Positions 1-9,100 of a DNA stretch of 64,000 nucleotides are shown one piece after another. The notes below the pieces were generated by a model. That model was not told where the DNA came from and did no database searches. It saw nothing but the letters and a program-made list of their open reading frames with translations. Source of the stretch: Cyclobacteriaceae bacterium (GTDB lineage Bacteria; Bacteroidota; Bacteroidia; Cytophagales; Cyclobacteriaceae); contig JAIBBC010000003.1 of assembly GCA_019694875.1 (NCBI GenBank), positions 1,092,199 through 1,156,198 on the forward strand, given 5' to 3'. The position numbers and the translations under genes were made by a program. How positions within the stretch are numbered: position 1 is the first letter of the stretch; each line of letters opens with the position of its first letter.

Positions 1-121
1 AAAGATTTCTGCGGGTGATAATAATATCGGATGCCTGCGCCTGGCCGGAGTTTGCAATTCCCTTCGCAATGGCTACACCCAAATTACCTCCACCCAAAAT
101 GGCTATTTTTTTTGCTGCCAT
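1..121 (-). CDS. proC: Pyrroline-5-carboxylate reductase, N-terminal fragment (cut by window edge)
   Basis: Only the first 40 codons are inside the window. They start MAAKKIAILGGGNLG and show the Rossmann-type glycine-rich NAD(P)H loop (GGGNLG, residues 10-15) at the extreme N-terminus, as in ProC. ProC reduces pyrroline-5-carboxylate to proline. The start codon lies 9 bp after the argC stop, so it is the next gene of the arginine operon; proC is known to sit inside arg clusters of Bacteroidota, where the arginine and proline branches share glutamate as precursor. With so little sequence another small Rossmann dehydrogenase cannot be excluded, but context and loop agree. Confidence 0.75.
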   Translation of the reverse strand, partial: MAAKKIAILGGGNLGVAIAKGIANSGQAQASDIIITRRNL

Positions 122-130
122 AACGGATAA

Positions 131-1105
131 TTAAAATACACCGGATTTCAGTTTCAGTCCTGCTGTTTCCCCGAGCCCGAACATGATGTTCATGTTTTGT
201 ACCGCCTGTCCGCTCGCACCTTTTAAAAGGTTATCGATTGCGGAATGCACTACAAGCTTGTCGCCTTCTTTCTCCAGGCTGATCACACACTTGTTGGTAT
301 TCACAACTTGCTTCAGATCAAGTGTTTGTTTTGAAACAACCGTAAACGGATGGTCTTTATAGAAGCCCGTGTAAATCGAAACAAGCTCCTCAAGGCTTTT
401 GTCAGTTGTGATGATCGAGCTCACAAAAATCCCGCGCGTAAAATCTCCCCGCCACGGCACAAAGTTGATCGACCCTGAGAAAGCAGGTTGCAACTGTTTA
501 ACCGACTGCGTGATCTCTTTCAAATGCTGATGCGCGAGCGTTTTATAGGCGGAAATATTGTTCGCGCGCCAGGTGAAGTGCGTGGTATCCTGAAGCTTTT
601 GGCCGGCACCCGTAGAACCGGTGATCCCTGTAGTGTAAACGTCTTTCAGCAAGCCAAGCTTCGCAAGCGGAAGCAATCCGAGCTCAATCGCTGTCGCAAA
701 GCAACCAGGATTGGCAATGTTGGATGCCGTTTTGATAGCGTCCTTATTCAATTCAGGCAAGCCATACACAAACTTCCGGTTGCCGGCCGTATCGCCCAAG
801 CGGAAATCATGACTGAGGTCGATAATCTTGACGGAATCAGCAAGCACGTTTTCTTGCAAAAATTTCTTGCTCTCACCATGACCCAGACACAGGAAAACCA
901 CGTCCGCATTTTGTAACGAGTCTGTAAACCTGAGATCAGTATCGCCCGTCAGGTCAGCATGAACATCCGACAACAAATTCCCCGCATTGCTGCGACTGTG
1001 GACAAATTTCAATTCAGCGTTCGGATGATTGATCAGCAAACGGATAGCCTCACCACCGGTATATCCGGCTCCGCCAATCACCCCTACGGTTATTTTTTCT
1101 TTCAT
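131..1105 (-). CDS. argC: N-acetyl-gamma-glutamyl-phosphate reductase ArgC
   Basis: Third step of arginine synthesis: NADPH-dependent reduction of N-acyl-glutamyl phosphate to the semialdehyde. The 324-residue protein has the N-terminal NADP loop GGAGYTGG (residues 11-18) and the catalytic cysteine in NPGCFATA (C135), both hallmarks of ArgC, and is of family length. The ATG at 1105 gives a normal N-terminus. It lies between argG (57 bp upstream) and proC (9 bp downstream) on the same strand. Bacteroidota often use N-succinyl rather than N-acetyl intermediates in this pathway; the sequence here cannot tell which acyl group is used. Confidence 0.95.
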   Translation of the reverse strand: MKEKITVGVIGGAGYTGGEAIRLLINHPNAELKFVHSRSNAGNLLSDVHADLTGDTDLRFTDSLQNADVVFLCLGHGESKKFLQENVLADSVKIIDLSHDFRLGDTAGNRKFVYGLPELNKDAIKTASNIANPGCFATAIELGLLPLAKLGLLKDVYTTGITGSTGAGQKLQDTTHFTWRANNISAYKTLAHQHLKEITQSVKQLQPAFSGSINFVPWRGDFTRGIFVSSIITTDKSLEELVSIYTGFYKDHPFTVVSKQTLDLKQVVNTNKCVISLEKEGDKLVVHSAIDNLLKGASGQAVQNMNIMFGLGETAGLKLKSGVF

Positions 1106-1162
1106 TTCTTTTATTATCCGCTAATCATTGATCAGAGTTTGCTCCCGATTAACGTTTAACTC

Positions 1163-2362
1163 TTAACGATCTGCGTCTGCTTTTACCTGATGGAAGATCG
1201 CAGTCTGGTTGCCGAAGATTTTTGTAAACCCTTTCACGTCATTGCCCGACCAGCCCAGGTTTTCCTCACCATACTTGCCAAACTTGGACGACATCAAATC
1301 ATACTTCGATTCGATACCGACTACATGGAAACGGTATGGATGAAGTTCAACCGTTACATCGCCTGTTACGTGTTGCTGTGAACTCGATAAGTATGCTTCA
1401 ATGTCGCGCATCACGGGATCAAGATACTGGCCTTCATGGAGCCAGTTGCCGTAAAATTGCGCAAGCTGATCTTTCCAGCTAAGCTGCCACTTGGTTAGCA
1501 CATGTTTCTCAAGCGCGTGATGTGCTTTGATAATCACTACCGGTGCAGCTGCTTCAAAACCCACGCGGCCTTTGATACCGATAATCGTGTCGCCCACATG
1601 AATGTCGCGCCCAACGCCATATGCTCCGGCAATGGACTGCAGGTATTGAATCGCTTCAGTAGGGTGACCAAATGCTTTATCGTTAACTTTTTTAAGCTCG
1701 CCTTTTTCAAACGACAGCTTCACGGTTTCGCTTGCGGTTTTCGTAACCTGCGTGGGCCACGCTTCTTCCGGAAGTGTTCCCAGCGATTTCAAGGTTTCCT
1801 TTCCTCCTACCGATGTTCCCCAGATTCCTTTATTAACTGAGTACATCGCCTTCTTGAAATCGTACACCACACCTTTCGATTTCAGGTATTCAATCTCCTG
1901 CTCACGCGACAACTTCATGTCACGGATCGGTGTAATGATCTCGATTCCAGGAACGAGGATATTCAGGATCATGTCAAAACGAACCTGATCGTTACCAGCA
2001 CCCGTGCTTCCGTGCGCTACCGCATCGGCTTTAAGCTTTTTCGCATAGTTCGCGGTGGCCAACGCCTGCGACATCCGCTCGGCACTTACGCTCAGCGGAT
2101 AGGTATTATTCTTCAGCACATTCCCGTAAATCAAAAAACGGATTACGGTATCATAGTAATTTTTCGTTTCGTCAACCGTAATATGCGATGCCACGCCCAG
2201 GTTCTTCGCGCGCTCTTCAATCGCCTTTACTTCGGCCGCATCGAAGCCACCTGTGTTGATAGTGATGGTATGCACTTCATAGCCCTTTTCTTCGCTGAGG
2301 TACTTAACACAATATGAGGTGTCCAATCCTCCGCTAAAGGCCAAAACAACTTTCTTCTTCAT
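1163..2362 (-). CDS. argG: Argininosuccinate synthase
   Basis: Condenses citrulline and aspartate with ATP cleavage to argininosuccinate in the cytoplasm. The N-terminal PP-loop motif SGGLDTS (residues 10-16) is diagnostic of ATP pyrophosphatases of the ArgG type. Further signatures are HGSTGAGNDQVRF, which binds citrulline and aspartate, and GVGRDIHVGDTIIGIKGR in the tetramerisation part. At 399 residues it has the usual length. It starts 10 bp after the stop of the GNAT gene and is followed by argC, so it is an internal gene of the arginine operon. Nothing is missing or truncated. Confidence 0.97.
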   Translation of the reverse strand: MKKKVVLAFSGGLDTSYCVKYLSEEKGYEVHTITINTGGFDAAEVKAIEERAKNLGVASHITVDETKNYYDTVIRFLIYGNVLKNNTYPLSVSAERMSQALATANYAKKLKADAVAHGSTGAGNDQVRFDMILNILVPGIEIITPIRDMKLSREQEIEYLKSKGVVYDFKKAMYSVNKGIWGTSVGGKETLKSLGTLPEEAWPTQVTKTASETVKLSFEKGELKKVNDKAFGHPTEAIQYLQSIAGAYGVGRDIHVGDTIIGIKGRVGFEAAAPVVIIKAHHALEKHVLTKWQLSWKDQLAQFYGNWLHEGQYLDPVMRDIEAYLSSSQQHVTGDVTVELHPYRFHVVGIESKYDLMSSKFGKYGEENLGWSGNDVKGFTKIFGNQTAIFHQVKADADR

Positions 2363-2372
2363 TAATTATTGA

Positions 2373-3137
2373 TTACCAGAAAAACAACATACTTAAAAGC
2401 GACTTCCGTGGCTCGGAAGAGCTATCCGATCCTCCGTCTTTTTTGCGGAATGAGCGCAGCAACACAAACTGCTTGAAGCGCACCCAGCGCTCGAACAATT
2501 TAAGGTTACCCTTGAACTGACGTCTTTCGTTTTGCTGCTCCAGCTTGCCTTCAGGCGTAACGACAGTCTGCGCGAGCTGCTTTTGCTTCTCCGCAACCTC
2601 CACCGGGTCGAAGAGCATGGCCGTACACATGCAGTTCTTGCGGTCCTTGCTCATCAGGATCTCGTAATTCACACAGCTGCGGCAGCCTTTCCAGAACTCC
2701 TCATCCGTTGTGAGCTCGGAGTATGTTACCGGTTCGTAGCCGAGGTCGGAGTTGATCTTCATCACAGCCAGGCCGGTGGTAAGTCCGAAAATTTTCGCAT
2801 GCGGATACTTCTCGCGCGACAGCGCAAAGATTTTTCGTTTGATTTCGGTTGCCACACCGGTTTTGCGGAATTGAGGCGACACAATGAGACCTGAGTTAGC
2901 CACATATTTGTCGTGTTCCCACGCCTCGATGTAGCAGAACCCAACCCACGTACCGTCTTGTGTAGTGGCAATAACGGCCTTCCCCTCATCCATTTTTTGT
3001 TCGATGTAGGCCGGTGAGCGCTTGGCAATGCCTGTTCCGCGCGCTTTCGCTGACTCTTCCATCTCTGTTGTGATGGTTTCAGCGTAATGTTTGTCGGCCG
3101 GGGTCGCCAGCCGAACGATCAATTTATTGTTATCCAA
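2373..3137 (-). CDS. GNAT acyltransferase, probable N-acylglutamate synthase of the arginine operon
   Basis: A 254-residue GNAT protein with the acyl-CoA loop QFRKTGVA (residues 89-96). A cysteine cluster after the domain (CRSC at 152-155, CMC at 169-171) suggests a bound metal. As first structural gene of the arginine operon, directly before argG, it is best placed as the enzyme that acylates glutamate. The family knowledge behind this is that a GNAT protein in the arginine cluster of Bacteroides thetaiotaomicron has been linked to this step. No classical ArgA or ArgJ was seen in the window. The only usable start is a TTG at 3137: the frame is closed by a stop about 20 bp upstream and no ATG lies between. 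The C-terminal ~60 residues are basic and poorly conserved-looking. Confidence 0.75.
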   Translation of the reverse strand: MDNNKLIVRLATPADKHYAETITTEMEESAKARGTGIAKRSPAYIEQKMDEGKAVIATTQDGTWVGFCYIEAWEHDKYVANSGLIVSPQFRKTGVATEIKRKIFALSREKYPHAKIFGLTTGLAVMKINSDLGYEPVTYSELTTDEEFWKGCRSCVNYEILMSKDRKNCMCTAMLFDPVEVAEKQKQLAQTVVTPEGKLEQQNERRQFKGNLKLFERWVRFKQFVLLRSFRKKDGGSDSSSEPRKSLLSMLFFW

Positions 3138-3181
3138 TGTAATGTCTGGTATTAATCAAAAATGAATGATCAAAAACAGTG

Positions 3182-3223
3182 CTAAAGCACGAAAGCCGTA
3201 ACATCCCTGACGTTACGTCTCAT
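3182..3223 (-). CDS. Candidate arginine leader peptide (13 residues)
   Basis: A complete ATG-to-TAG frame encodes MRRNVRDVTAFVL, with arginine at positions 2, 3 and 6 (codons AGA, CGT, AGG). It ends 44 bp before the start of the arginine operon's first gene on the same strand. Two small hairpins lie inside it: CGTAAC pairing with GTTACG (3197-3217), and GTGC-TTTA-GCAC (3179-3190) followed by five T residues. This is the layout of a translated attenuator that senses charged tRNA-Arg. A mutually exclusive antiterminator fold was not found and the second stem is only four base pairs, so function is inferred, not shown. Confidence 0.45.
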   Translation of the reverse strand: MRRNVRDVTAFVL

Positions 3224-3443
3224 TCAAATATGGAATGGTGGTATCAGATCCGCGCGAAGCGTGTCGGTCGGTTGCGCCTAATCACCTCGCAGGCGTTAAG
3301 GTAGAACAGGTTTGTTCTCTTAGAGTGGTTAACAGCCTTGGCTGTTCGTGTAGTGGTGATTGAAGTTTTCAATTTCTGTCTTAGTGGTTAAGTGAAGTCA
3401 GATAAATGGCATTCAGTCTCCTGTTTGGTTTAACTTAATTATG
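3224..3443 (-). promoter_or_regulatory. Long structured leader of the arginine operon
   Basis: About 220 bp lie between the candidate -7 element and the leader peptide with no gene. The stretch holds two perfect hairpins, AACAGCC-AA-GGCTGTT (3331-3346) and AGAACA-AACC-TGTTCT (3303-3318), as read on the minus strand, plus a repeated TTAACCACT motif. The density of short stems suggests an RNA leader rather than filler DNA. No known riboswitch class was recognised. Confidence 0.35.
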
Positions 3444-3451
3444 CAAAATTA
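3444..3451 (-). promoter_or_regulatory. Candidate Bacteroidota -7 element for the arginine operon
   Basis: TAATTTTG on the minus strand fits the Bacteroidota -7 consensus TAnnTTTG exactly. No clear -33 TTTG was found at the usual distance. It would place transcription start near 3437, about 300 bp ahead of the GNAT gene. Confidence 0.35.
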
Positions 3452-3526
3452 AACGATAAAGTTCGGGAAATGATAACGTTGAAGGCTAAGATTTTAAAAA
3501 ATTTTTGTTTCCGCGGCTAACGAAAG

Positions 3527-4144
3527 TTAGTGCGAAGGTTTTTTGAAGCCCGGAAGTGCGAGCTTGTACTTGACTGCGAGCACCCGTATGATGATGATAA
3601 GCGCGCTTGATACGACAAGGTTAGTGTTACGGTCAACACCGAATTGAAAGTTAAGCAGCAGGTAAAAAACGGCCCCTGCGAGGCAGGCAGTGGCATAAAT
3701 TTCTTTCCGGAAGATCACAGGAGTTTCATTCGCGAGCGTGTCGCGGATCACTCCGCCCATTACCGCAGTGAACATTCCCATGATGGCAGCAATCTCCGGG
3801 CGTACGCCAAGGCTCAGTGCTTTCTCTACACCGAGGATGGTGAAGAAGGCAATGCCGAGCGTGTCGAACAGGAAGAAGGTGCGCTTGAGCCGCACGAGCC
3901 TGGAGAAAAACACGAGTGCGATGAGGATGCCGGCCAGGATGGCGTAGAGGAAGTTGATGTCGCCAATCCACACCAGCGGGTAACTTCCGAGCGTGATGTC
4001 GCGAAGACTTCCGCCTCCGATGGCGGTAAGGAAGCCCGTGAAGCCTGCCCCGAACCAGTCGTGGTCGCGGTCATGGATCGCCATCGCGCCTGAGATGGCG
4101 AAGAAGAACGTTCCGAAAAGCTCAAAGAAATACTGTAGCTGCAC
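3527..4144 (-). CDS. TRIC-type (UPF0126) cation channel family membrane protein
   Basis: The protein carries the paired glycine-rich repeat of the trimeric intracellular cation channel family: GAMAIHDRDHDWFGAGF with AIGGGSLRD in the first half, and GVEKAL with GMFTAVMGGVIRD in the second. About seven hydrophobic helices are visible. The family is about 200 residues; a GTG start at 4144 gives 205 residues beginning at QLQYFFELFG, where homologues begin. The frame stays open upstream to 4363, but that extension reads through the intergenic repeat array and is basic and low in hydrophobic content, so it is not counted as protein. The bacterial members conduct monovalent cations, chiefly potassium; the physiological role is not settled. 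Confidence 0.8.
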   Translation of the reverse strand: MQLQYFFELFGTFFFAISGAMAIHDRDHDWFGAGFTGFLTAIGGGSLRDITLGSYPLVWIGDINFLYAILAGILIALVFFSRLVRLKRTFFLFDTLGIAFFTILGVEKALSLGVRPEIAAIMGMFTAVMGGVIRDTLANETPVIFRKEIYATACLAGAVFYLLLNFQFGVDRNTNLVVSSALIIIIRVLAVKYKLALPGFKKPSH

Positions 4145-4170
4145 GACAGGAAGTTTCGGGAAAGATAGCT

Positions 4171-4250
4171 CGCCATTTCGAGCGAGCAAAGCCAGGCAAT
4201 GATATGCAAACCTCTCGCGAGAAATCCTTCGCCTGAGAATTCTCCACATC
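4171..4250. repeat. Repeat R1, partial copy a
   Basis: Starts with the R1 terminus (CATTTCGAGCGAGCAAAGCC) and keeps the internal GCGAGAAATC segment, but diverges after about 60 bp and lacks the right terminus. It abuts the 5' end of the TRIC gene. Confidence 0.7.
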
Positions 4251-4397
4251 CTCAAAACAAATTGGTTACACCCAGGGCGCAGGGCAGGCAGAAAGGCGGG
4301 CGTGCGATGGCAAGTGCGCTGGGAGCATCTTTCTGCCTTGATCTTTTGGTTCTTTTGTATCAAGACAAAAGAACAAGAAAGTATCAGCGATTTGACC
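4251..4397. repeat. Repeat R2, copy 1
   Basis: A 147-bp sequence from CTCAAAACAAATTGGTTAC to CAGCGATTTGAC, repeated with few differences at 4662-4807. It contains an internal near-palindrome around CTTTTGGTTCTTTTGTATC / CAAGACAAAAGAAC. No coding capacity is supported. Confidence 0.85.
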
Positions 4398-4400
4398 TGA

Positions 4401-4523
4401 CGTTATTTCGAGCGAGCAAAGCCAGGCAATGAAATGCAAAACCTCGCGAGAAATCTCTTTAACCTTAGACTTCTCGCAGCCTAACACAATGCATTAGTAA
4501 TTTTTATTCCGCTCGAAGTGACG
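4401..4523. repeat. Repeat R1, copy b: 123-bp element with terminal inverted repeats
   Basis: Begins CGTTATTTCGAGCG and ends CGCTCGAAGTGACG, a 14-bp terminal inverted repeat with two mismatches. The interior is shared with copy c almost base for base. The size and ends are those of a miniature inverted-repeat element; no transposase is present in the window. Confidence 0.8.
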
Positions 4524-4526
4524 TGT

Positions 4527-4651
4527 CGTCATTTCGAGCGAGCAAAGCCAGGCAATAAAATGTGGAACCTCCCGCGAGAAATCTCTTTAACCTTAGACTT
4601 CTCACAGCCTGACACAGTGCATTAGTAATTTTTATTCCGCTCGAAGTGACG
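4527..4651. repeat. Repeat R1, copy c: 125-bp element with terminal inverted repeats
   Basis: Begins CGTCATTTCGAGCG and ends CGCTCGAAGTGACG, inverted repeats differing at one position. It follows copy b after three bases, so b and c are in direct tandem. Confidence 0.8.
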
Positions 4652-4661
4652 TTAGTCAAAG

Positions 4662-4807
4662 CTCAAAACAAATTGGTTACACCCAGGGCGCAGGGCCGAC
4701 AGAAAGACGGGCGGGCGTTGGCAAGTGCGCTGGGAGCATCTTTCTGCCTTGATCTTTTGGTTCTTTTGTATCAAGACAAAAGAACAAGAAAGTATCAGCG
4801 ATTTGAC
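4662..4807. repeat. Repeat R2, copy 2
   Basis: Second copy of the 147-bp R2 sequence, in the same orientation as copy 1, with scattered substitutions. It is followed by an R1 copy after a few bases, exactly as copy 1 is, so R2 plus R1 forms a composite unit. Confidence 0.85.
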
Positions 4808-4811
4808 GTGT

Positions 4812-4925
4812 CGTCATTTCGAGCGGGCAAAGCCAGACAATGAAATGCAAAACCTCCCGCGAGAAATCTCTTAACCTTAGACTTCTCGCAGCCTGGCGTA
4901 ATGCAGCAGTAAATTTTATTGCGCT
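4812..4925. repeat. Repeat R1, copy d with degraded right end
   Basis: Left terminus CGTCATTTCGAGCG and the interior match copies b and c; the right end has decayed (TTTATTGCGCTGATTTG). It stops just before the stop codon of the PorP/SprF gene. Confidence 0.75.
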
Positions 4926-4931
4926 GATTTG

Positions 4932-5999
4932 TTAAAAATCCGGACACGGAATCACCATCTTCGACTTCGGTGGCTTGCGCGGATTGCGCGTTGGCCAGGT
5001 GTAGCTGAGGCTGAACTCATGCGCTCCTCCGCTCTTGGCCGTTAACTTGGAGATGGTGTAGTCAAAGCTGTAACCGATGCTCAGCGCCTGCTTCTGCCCG
5101 ATGCGGGTGAAACCCAGCAGCAATACAATCGATTCATTATTTACAAAGTCGTTTACTTTCTTAAACGGCACACCTCGATACCACAAGCCGAGCACCAGCG
5201 GTTCAGCCGTATAATATAGACCGAGGTCCATCTGGTCGAACTGGCCCTGGTGACGATACTGAAAAGCCGGACCGATGCTTCGTTCTGCTTCGCGCGCATA
5301 GATACCGCTTCCCACTGCACCGGGTTTCATGAAATATTTAAATCCACCGTGCACGGAAATTTTCATCGGCAGCGGACTGTCTTCATCGATTACCGATTGG
5401 TTCGGTTGATTCAAATGAAACGCTGCAATACCGAGGTAGGCAACTTTTGTGAAAAACAATCCGCCAAGCGAAAGGTCAACAAATGTTTTGCTGAAGTTCG
5501 AGTTAAACGTTTCACCGGAAGGATTGGTAAACAATCCGGTTGCCGGATCATATTCCGATCCGAACGTGAGCTTGTCGAAGTTCATGCTTCTCCGGTAAAC
5601 CGATACTTGTCCGCCCGGCCTGAAGCCTAATTTCTCAGTGATGAACATCTCATACGAATACTGAAGACCAACATTCACGGATTGCAGTCCCGCAAGACCT
5701 TCCACATCACGGTTGATGATAAGCCCGATAGCGCTGTTGATGTCCTCCATATAATGATCGGCATAAACCGACATCGTGGTAAAGTTGCCATCAATCGAAG
5801 GCCACTGGTTGCGATAGTTCAACCCGACACGGGTTTGATTGGTTGAGCCGGTAAAGGCCGGATTCAAATAGAGCGGAGCAGCGTAAAACTGGGAGAATTG
5901 CGGATCCTGGGCAGTTACCGCACCCTGCAGCAACAGCATTAATAAGCCGGTAAACCACACTCGTCTGTACATCAAACCGGGGTATTTTTTTAGCGCCAT
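4932..5999 (-). CDS. PorP/SprF family type IX secretion outer-membrane protein
   Basis: A 355-residue protein with a signal peptide (hydrophobic segment about residues 15-30, cleavage near AVTAQ) followed by the family opening DPQFSQFYAAPLYLNPAFTG. The rest is alternating beta-strand sequence ending in a short polar tail. PorP/SprF proteins are outer-membrane barrels that work with the type IX secretion system and are usually encoded beside a large CHU_C-domain cargo protein, which is the case here: the divergent gene at 6164 is such a protein. SprF is needed for surface delivery of the adhesin SprB in Flavobacterium, so this one likely anchors or delivers its neighbour. The second methionine at residue 10 is an alternative start. 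Confidence 0.9.
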   Translation of the reverse strand: MALKKYPGLMYRRVWFTGLLMLLLQGAVTAQDPQFSQFYAAPLYLNPAFTGSTNQTRVGLNYRNQWPSIDGNFTTMSVYADHYMEDINSAIGLIINRDVEGLAGLQSVNVGLQYSYEMFITEKLGFRPGGQVSVYRRSMNFDKLTFGSEYDPATGLFTNPSGETFNSNFSKTFVDLSLGGLFFTKVAYLGIAAFHLNQPNQSVIDEDSPLPMKISVHGGFKYFMKPGAVGSGIYAREAERSIGPAFQYRHQGQFDQMDLGLYYTAEPLVLGLWYRGVPFKKVNDFVNNESIVLLLGFTRIGQKQALSIGYSFDYTISKLTAKSGGAHEFSLSYTWPTRNPRKPPKSKMVIPCPDF

Positions 6000-6077
6000 T
6001 AAAGCAAAGTAAAGCTATTCGTGAAATTTATAAAAACACGGCCCGTTTTTAAGCCGTGGCTTCCCGAATCTTAACGA

Positions 6078-6085
6078 TATTTTTG
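6078..6085 (+). promoter_or_regulatory. Candidate -7 element for the CHU_C surface protein
   Basis: TATTTTTG matches TAnnTTTG. It lies 79 bp upstream of the start codon in the divergent intergenic region; no good -33 TTTG accompanies it. Confidence 0.3.
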
Positions 6086-6163
6086 GCCAAAATGTATACT
6101 TTCGTGATGGTCGGGCGTTTTATTACGAATCTTTTTTATTGTTGTTGAGCTAAGTTCACAGGC

Positions 6164-9100
6164 ATGAGTAATTCTTCAATGTTGCGTTGGATAGTGTTGT
6201 TTCTTTGCCTGCTTGCCGCGGTGGATGGCTTTTCGCAGCAGAACTATTCGCGCTACAACTGGTATTTTGGTAACACAAACCGGGGGATACGCTTCAGCCG
6301 GTCGACCGCTCAGCCTTCTTTAGTCAATAATAAAGTTATTCCTTTCGGAACAGGCGGAAGTGCAGTGGCCACCAATCCGATCAATGGCGACCTTCTTTTT
6401 TATACGGACGGGTCGCGCGTCTTCGACATAACCCACACACAAATGCCGAACGGTGGCGGACTAACCGTTCAGGCGAATGCCAACCAGCCGGTGGCCATCA
6501 GCGGAAAGCCGGGTTCACCGAATCAATATTATATTTTTACCAATACAGCCTCGTTCACAACCGGAGGAACGATTCGCGTTACAACTGTTAACATGTCGGC
6601 ATCCGGTAACGAGATTTTCCCCGAGCCTCCAATCGGAAACGTTACAACAAAAAATCAACTCACCGGTTTAACGGGCCGATCGGAAGCAATGATCACCGTT
6701 CCGCATGCGAACGGTGTCGACTATTGGTTAATCACCCATGAAAACGGTCAGGATAACTTCACCGCCACGCTCATTGATGCATCAGGTTCTTTTGCGACCT
6801 CTACCCTCTCTCCTAACGTTACCGGCTTCCCGATGTCGGCCGCAAACTTCTCGTACCATGAAGCAACCGGTAAACTTGCAGTGTCACCTCAAACCGACAG
6901 TCGTAACGTTGCAATTCTGAATTTCAATAACGCCACCGGTGCCATCACGCTCGACCGGCTCGTGCTTAACTCAGGTGTTAACAGCACAACCAGTCAGGCT
7001 ATCTACGATACCGAGTGGAGTCCTACCGGAAGATTCCTGTACATCTCTGTTCATGGAGAACCCGGCATCACGGCCAACGTGGTTCAATTTGATATGAATG
7101 CTCCTGCGGGAACATCACTGGTGTCGGTTCTGGATATTCCGGTTGCGCAAAGCTATGGGTTGATGATCGCTCCCGATACATCGATCTATCATTTGTACCA
7201 GGCAACAGCAGGTGGCTCTTTTTTATTAGGGCGTTTAACCGATCTTGATTCTGTTGGCATTGCAGTTACTCATACAACTGATGCATTCGGAGGTGCAATC
7301 AATTTTAACGGCCGGCAGTTTCCGGAATTCCTGCCACGATCAAACAACAACCTCGCAGTAAGTTTTGTGTCGAGAGGTACGTGCTCAAATTCGCCTGTGT
7401 CATTTTTCCCGACCGTTACACCCGCAGCCGATAGCCTTGTTTGGGATTTTGGCGATGGCAATACGTCCAGCGAATGGAGTCCGGTACACTCTTATAATAA
7501 TGGAGGAGCCTTCAATGTCTCGGTCACCGCGTTTCTGAATGGCCAGACTGCCATCGGCAACGGTACGGTTAACCTGACAAACTTCACGCTGCAGCTCACT
7601 ATGACGCAGGATACAACAGCCTGTAAGTGCGAGTTTCCTCCTCCCGTGGGTCAATCATGCAATAGTGGCCCGTTCAAAGTGACTGTCAAATCTACCGGTG
7701 GTACAGCTCCACTCACGTTTGTTTGGTCAAATGGTGATACAGGTGCAACGCTCACGCCTGATTCAGCAGGTTATTATTACGTGGTCGTTACCGATGCAAC
7801 GGGTTGTTCAACCTATGCAGGTGTTAACATCCGCGAATATGATGCTGTCGACCAGCGTGCAAATATCTGGTACTTCGGTCAAAATGCAGGGATCGACTTT
7901 AATAAACAACCCCCCGTACCGATAACGGGACCACTAAACACGCCTGAAGGCTGCTCGGTGATCTGCGACCGGAACGGAGAAGTAATTTTTTCAACCGATG
8001 GTGTTCGTGTGTACGATAAGAACGACATCGAGATAACGACAACGCTTGTCGGGGGTGTACCCACACCTATTCCGATTCCACCGGGTATTGGCGGAGAACA
8101 GGGTTCAACACAATCAGCCCTGATCATGCCCGTTCAGGGCGATGAGACAATATTTTACATTTTCACCACACAACAGGTTCACGGATCAAACACGTACGAG
8201 CTGCGCTATTCGTTGTATGATCTTAAGCTTAACAATGGCAATGGCGGCCTTATCGAATACAACAAACTTCTTTTCACCCGAAGCACCGAACGGATCACCG
8301 GTAACGGTCAATGGATGATTGCCCATGAATACGGGAACAATTCGTTCCGTGCCTACCCGATCTCAACAACCGGTATCGGAAATCCTGTTATCTCAAGCCT
8401 TGGTTCAGATCATTTGTTAACCGAAGAATTGAACGGCCAGGGTTACATGGAACTTACCGGTAATTTGCTGGCAGTTGCACTCTCAACCTCGCCTTCGAAT
8501 AACGCGCTTGAGATTTTTGATTTTGTCGACACTACCGGTGTGGTTACAAATTTCAGAAGCTTAAACCTCAACACAACTTCCGGCCAGGTGTATGGCGTAG
8601 AGATTGCCGGTAACAAAATCCTGACGACTATTAAAGGAACTCCGAACTCATTCCTTCGCGAAGCATACATCGATTTCCAGAACAATCCTGTACTCATCCC
8701 TCCCGGTCCCGCATCCGGACCGATTGCAGGTGAGCTTGGCGCAATTCAACGCGGACCCGATGGAACGATTTATGTTGCCGTAAACGGAGCCACATCGCTC
8801 GCAACCGTCAATTTCAATCCCGATACGTTACAGTTATCGAGCGTTACGCTGGGTGCCTTTCCGCTCGCAGGCGGAACACAAAGCCGGTTAGGTTTGCCAA
8901 ACTTCGTTCAACAGATATTCAACGGCACACCTGAACCTTCCATGACCATCACAGCTTTTTGCGGAGGAACACCAACTATTTTCCAGGGAGTAGGAACTGA
9001 TCAGATAGATGAATTTCTGTGGACATTCGGTGATGGCTTCACAGCAGACTCGGCAAACGTAGAACATACCTATCCGATTCCGCCTCCGGGTACTACCCAG

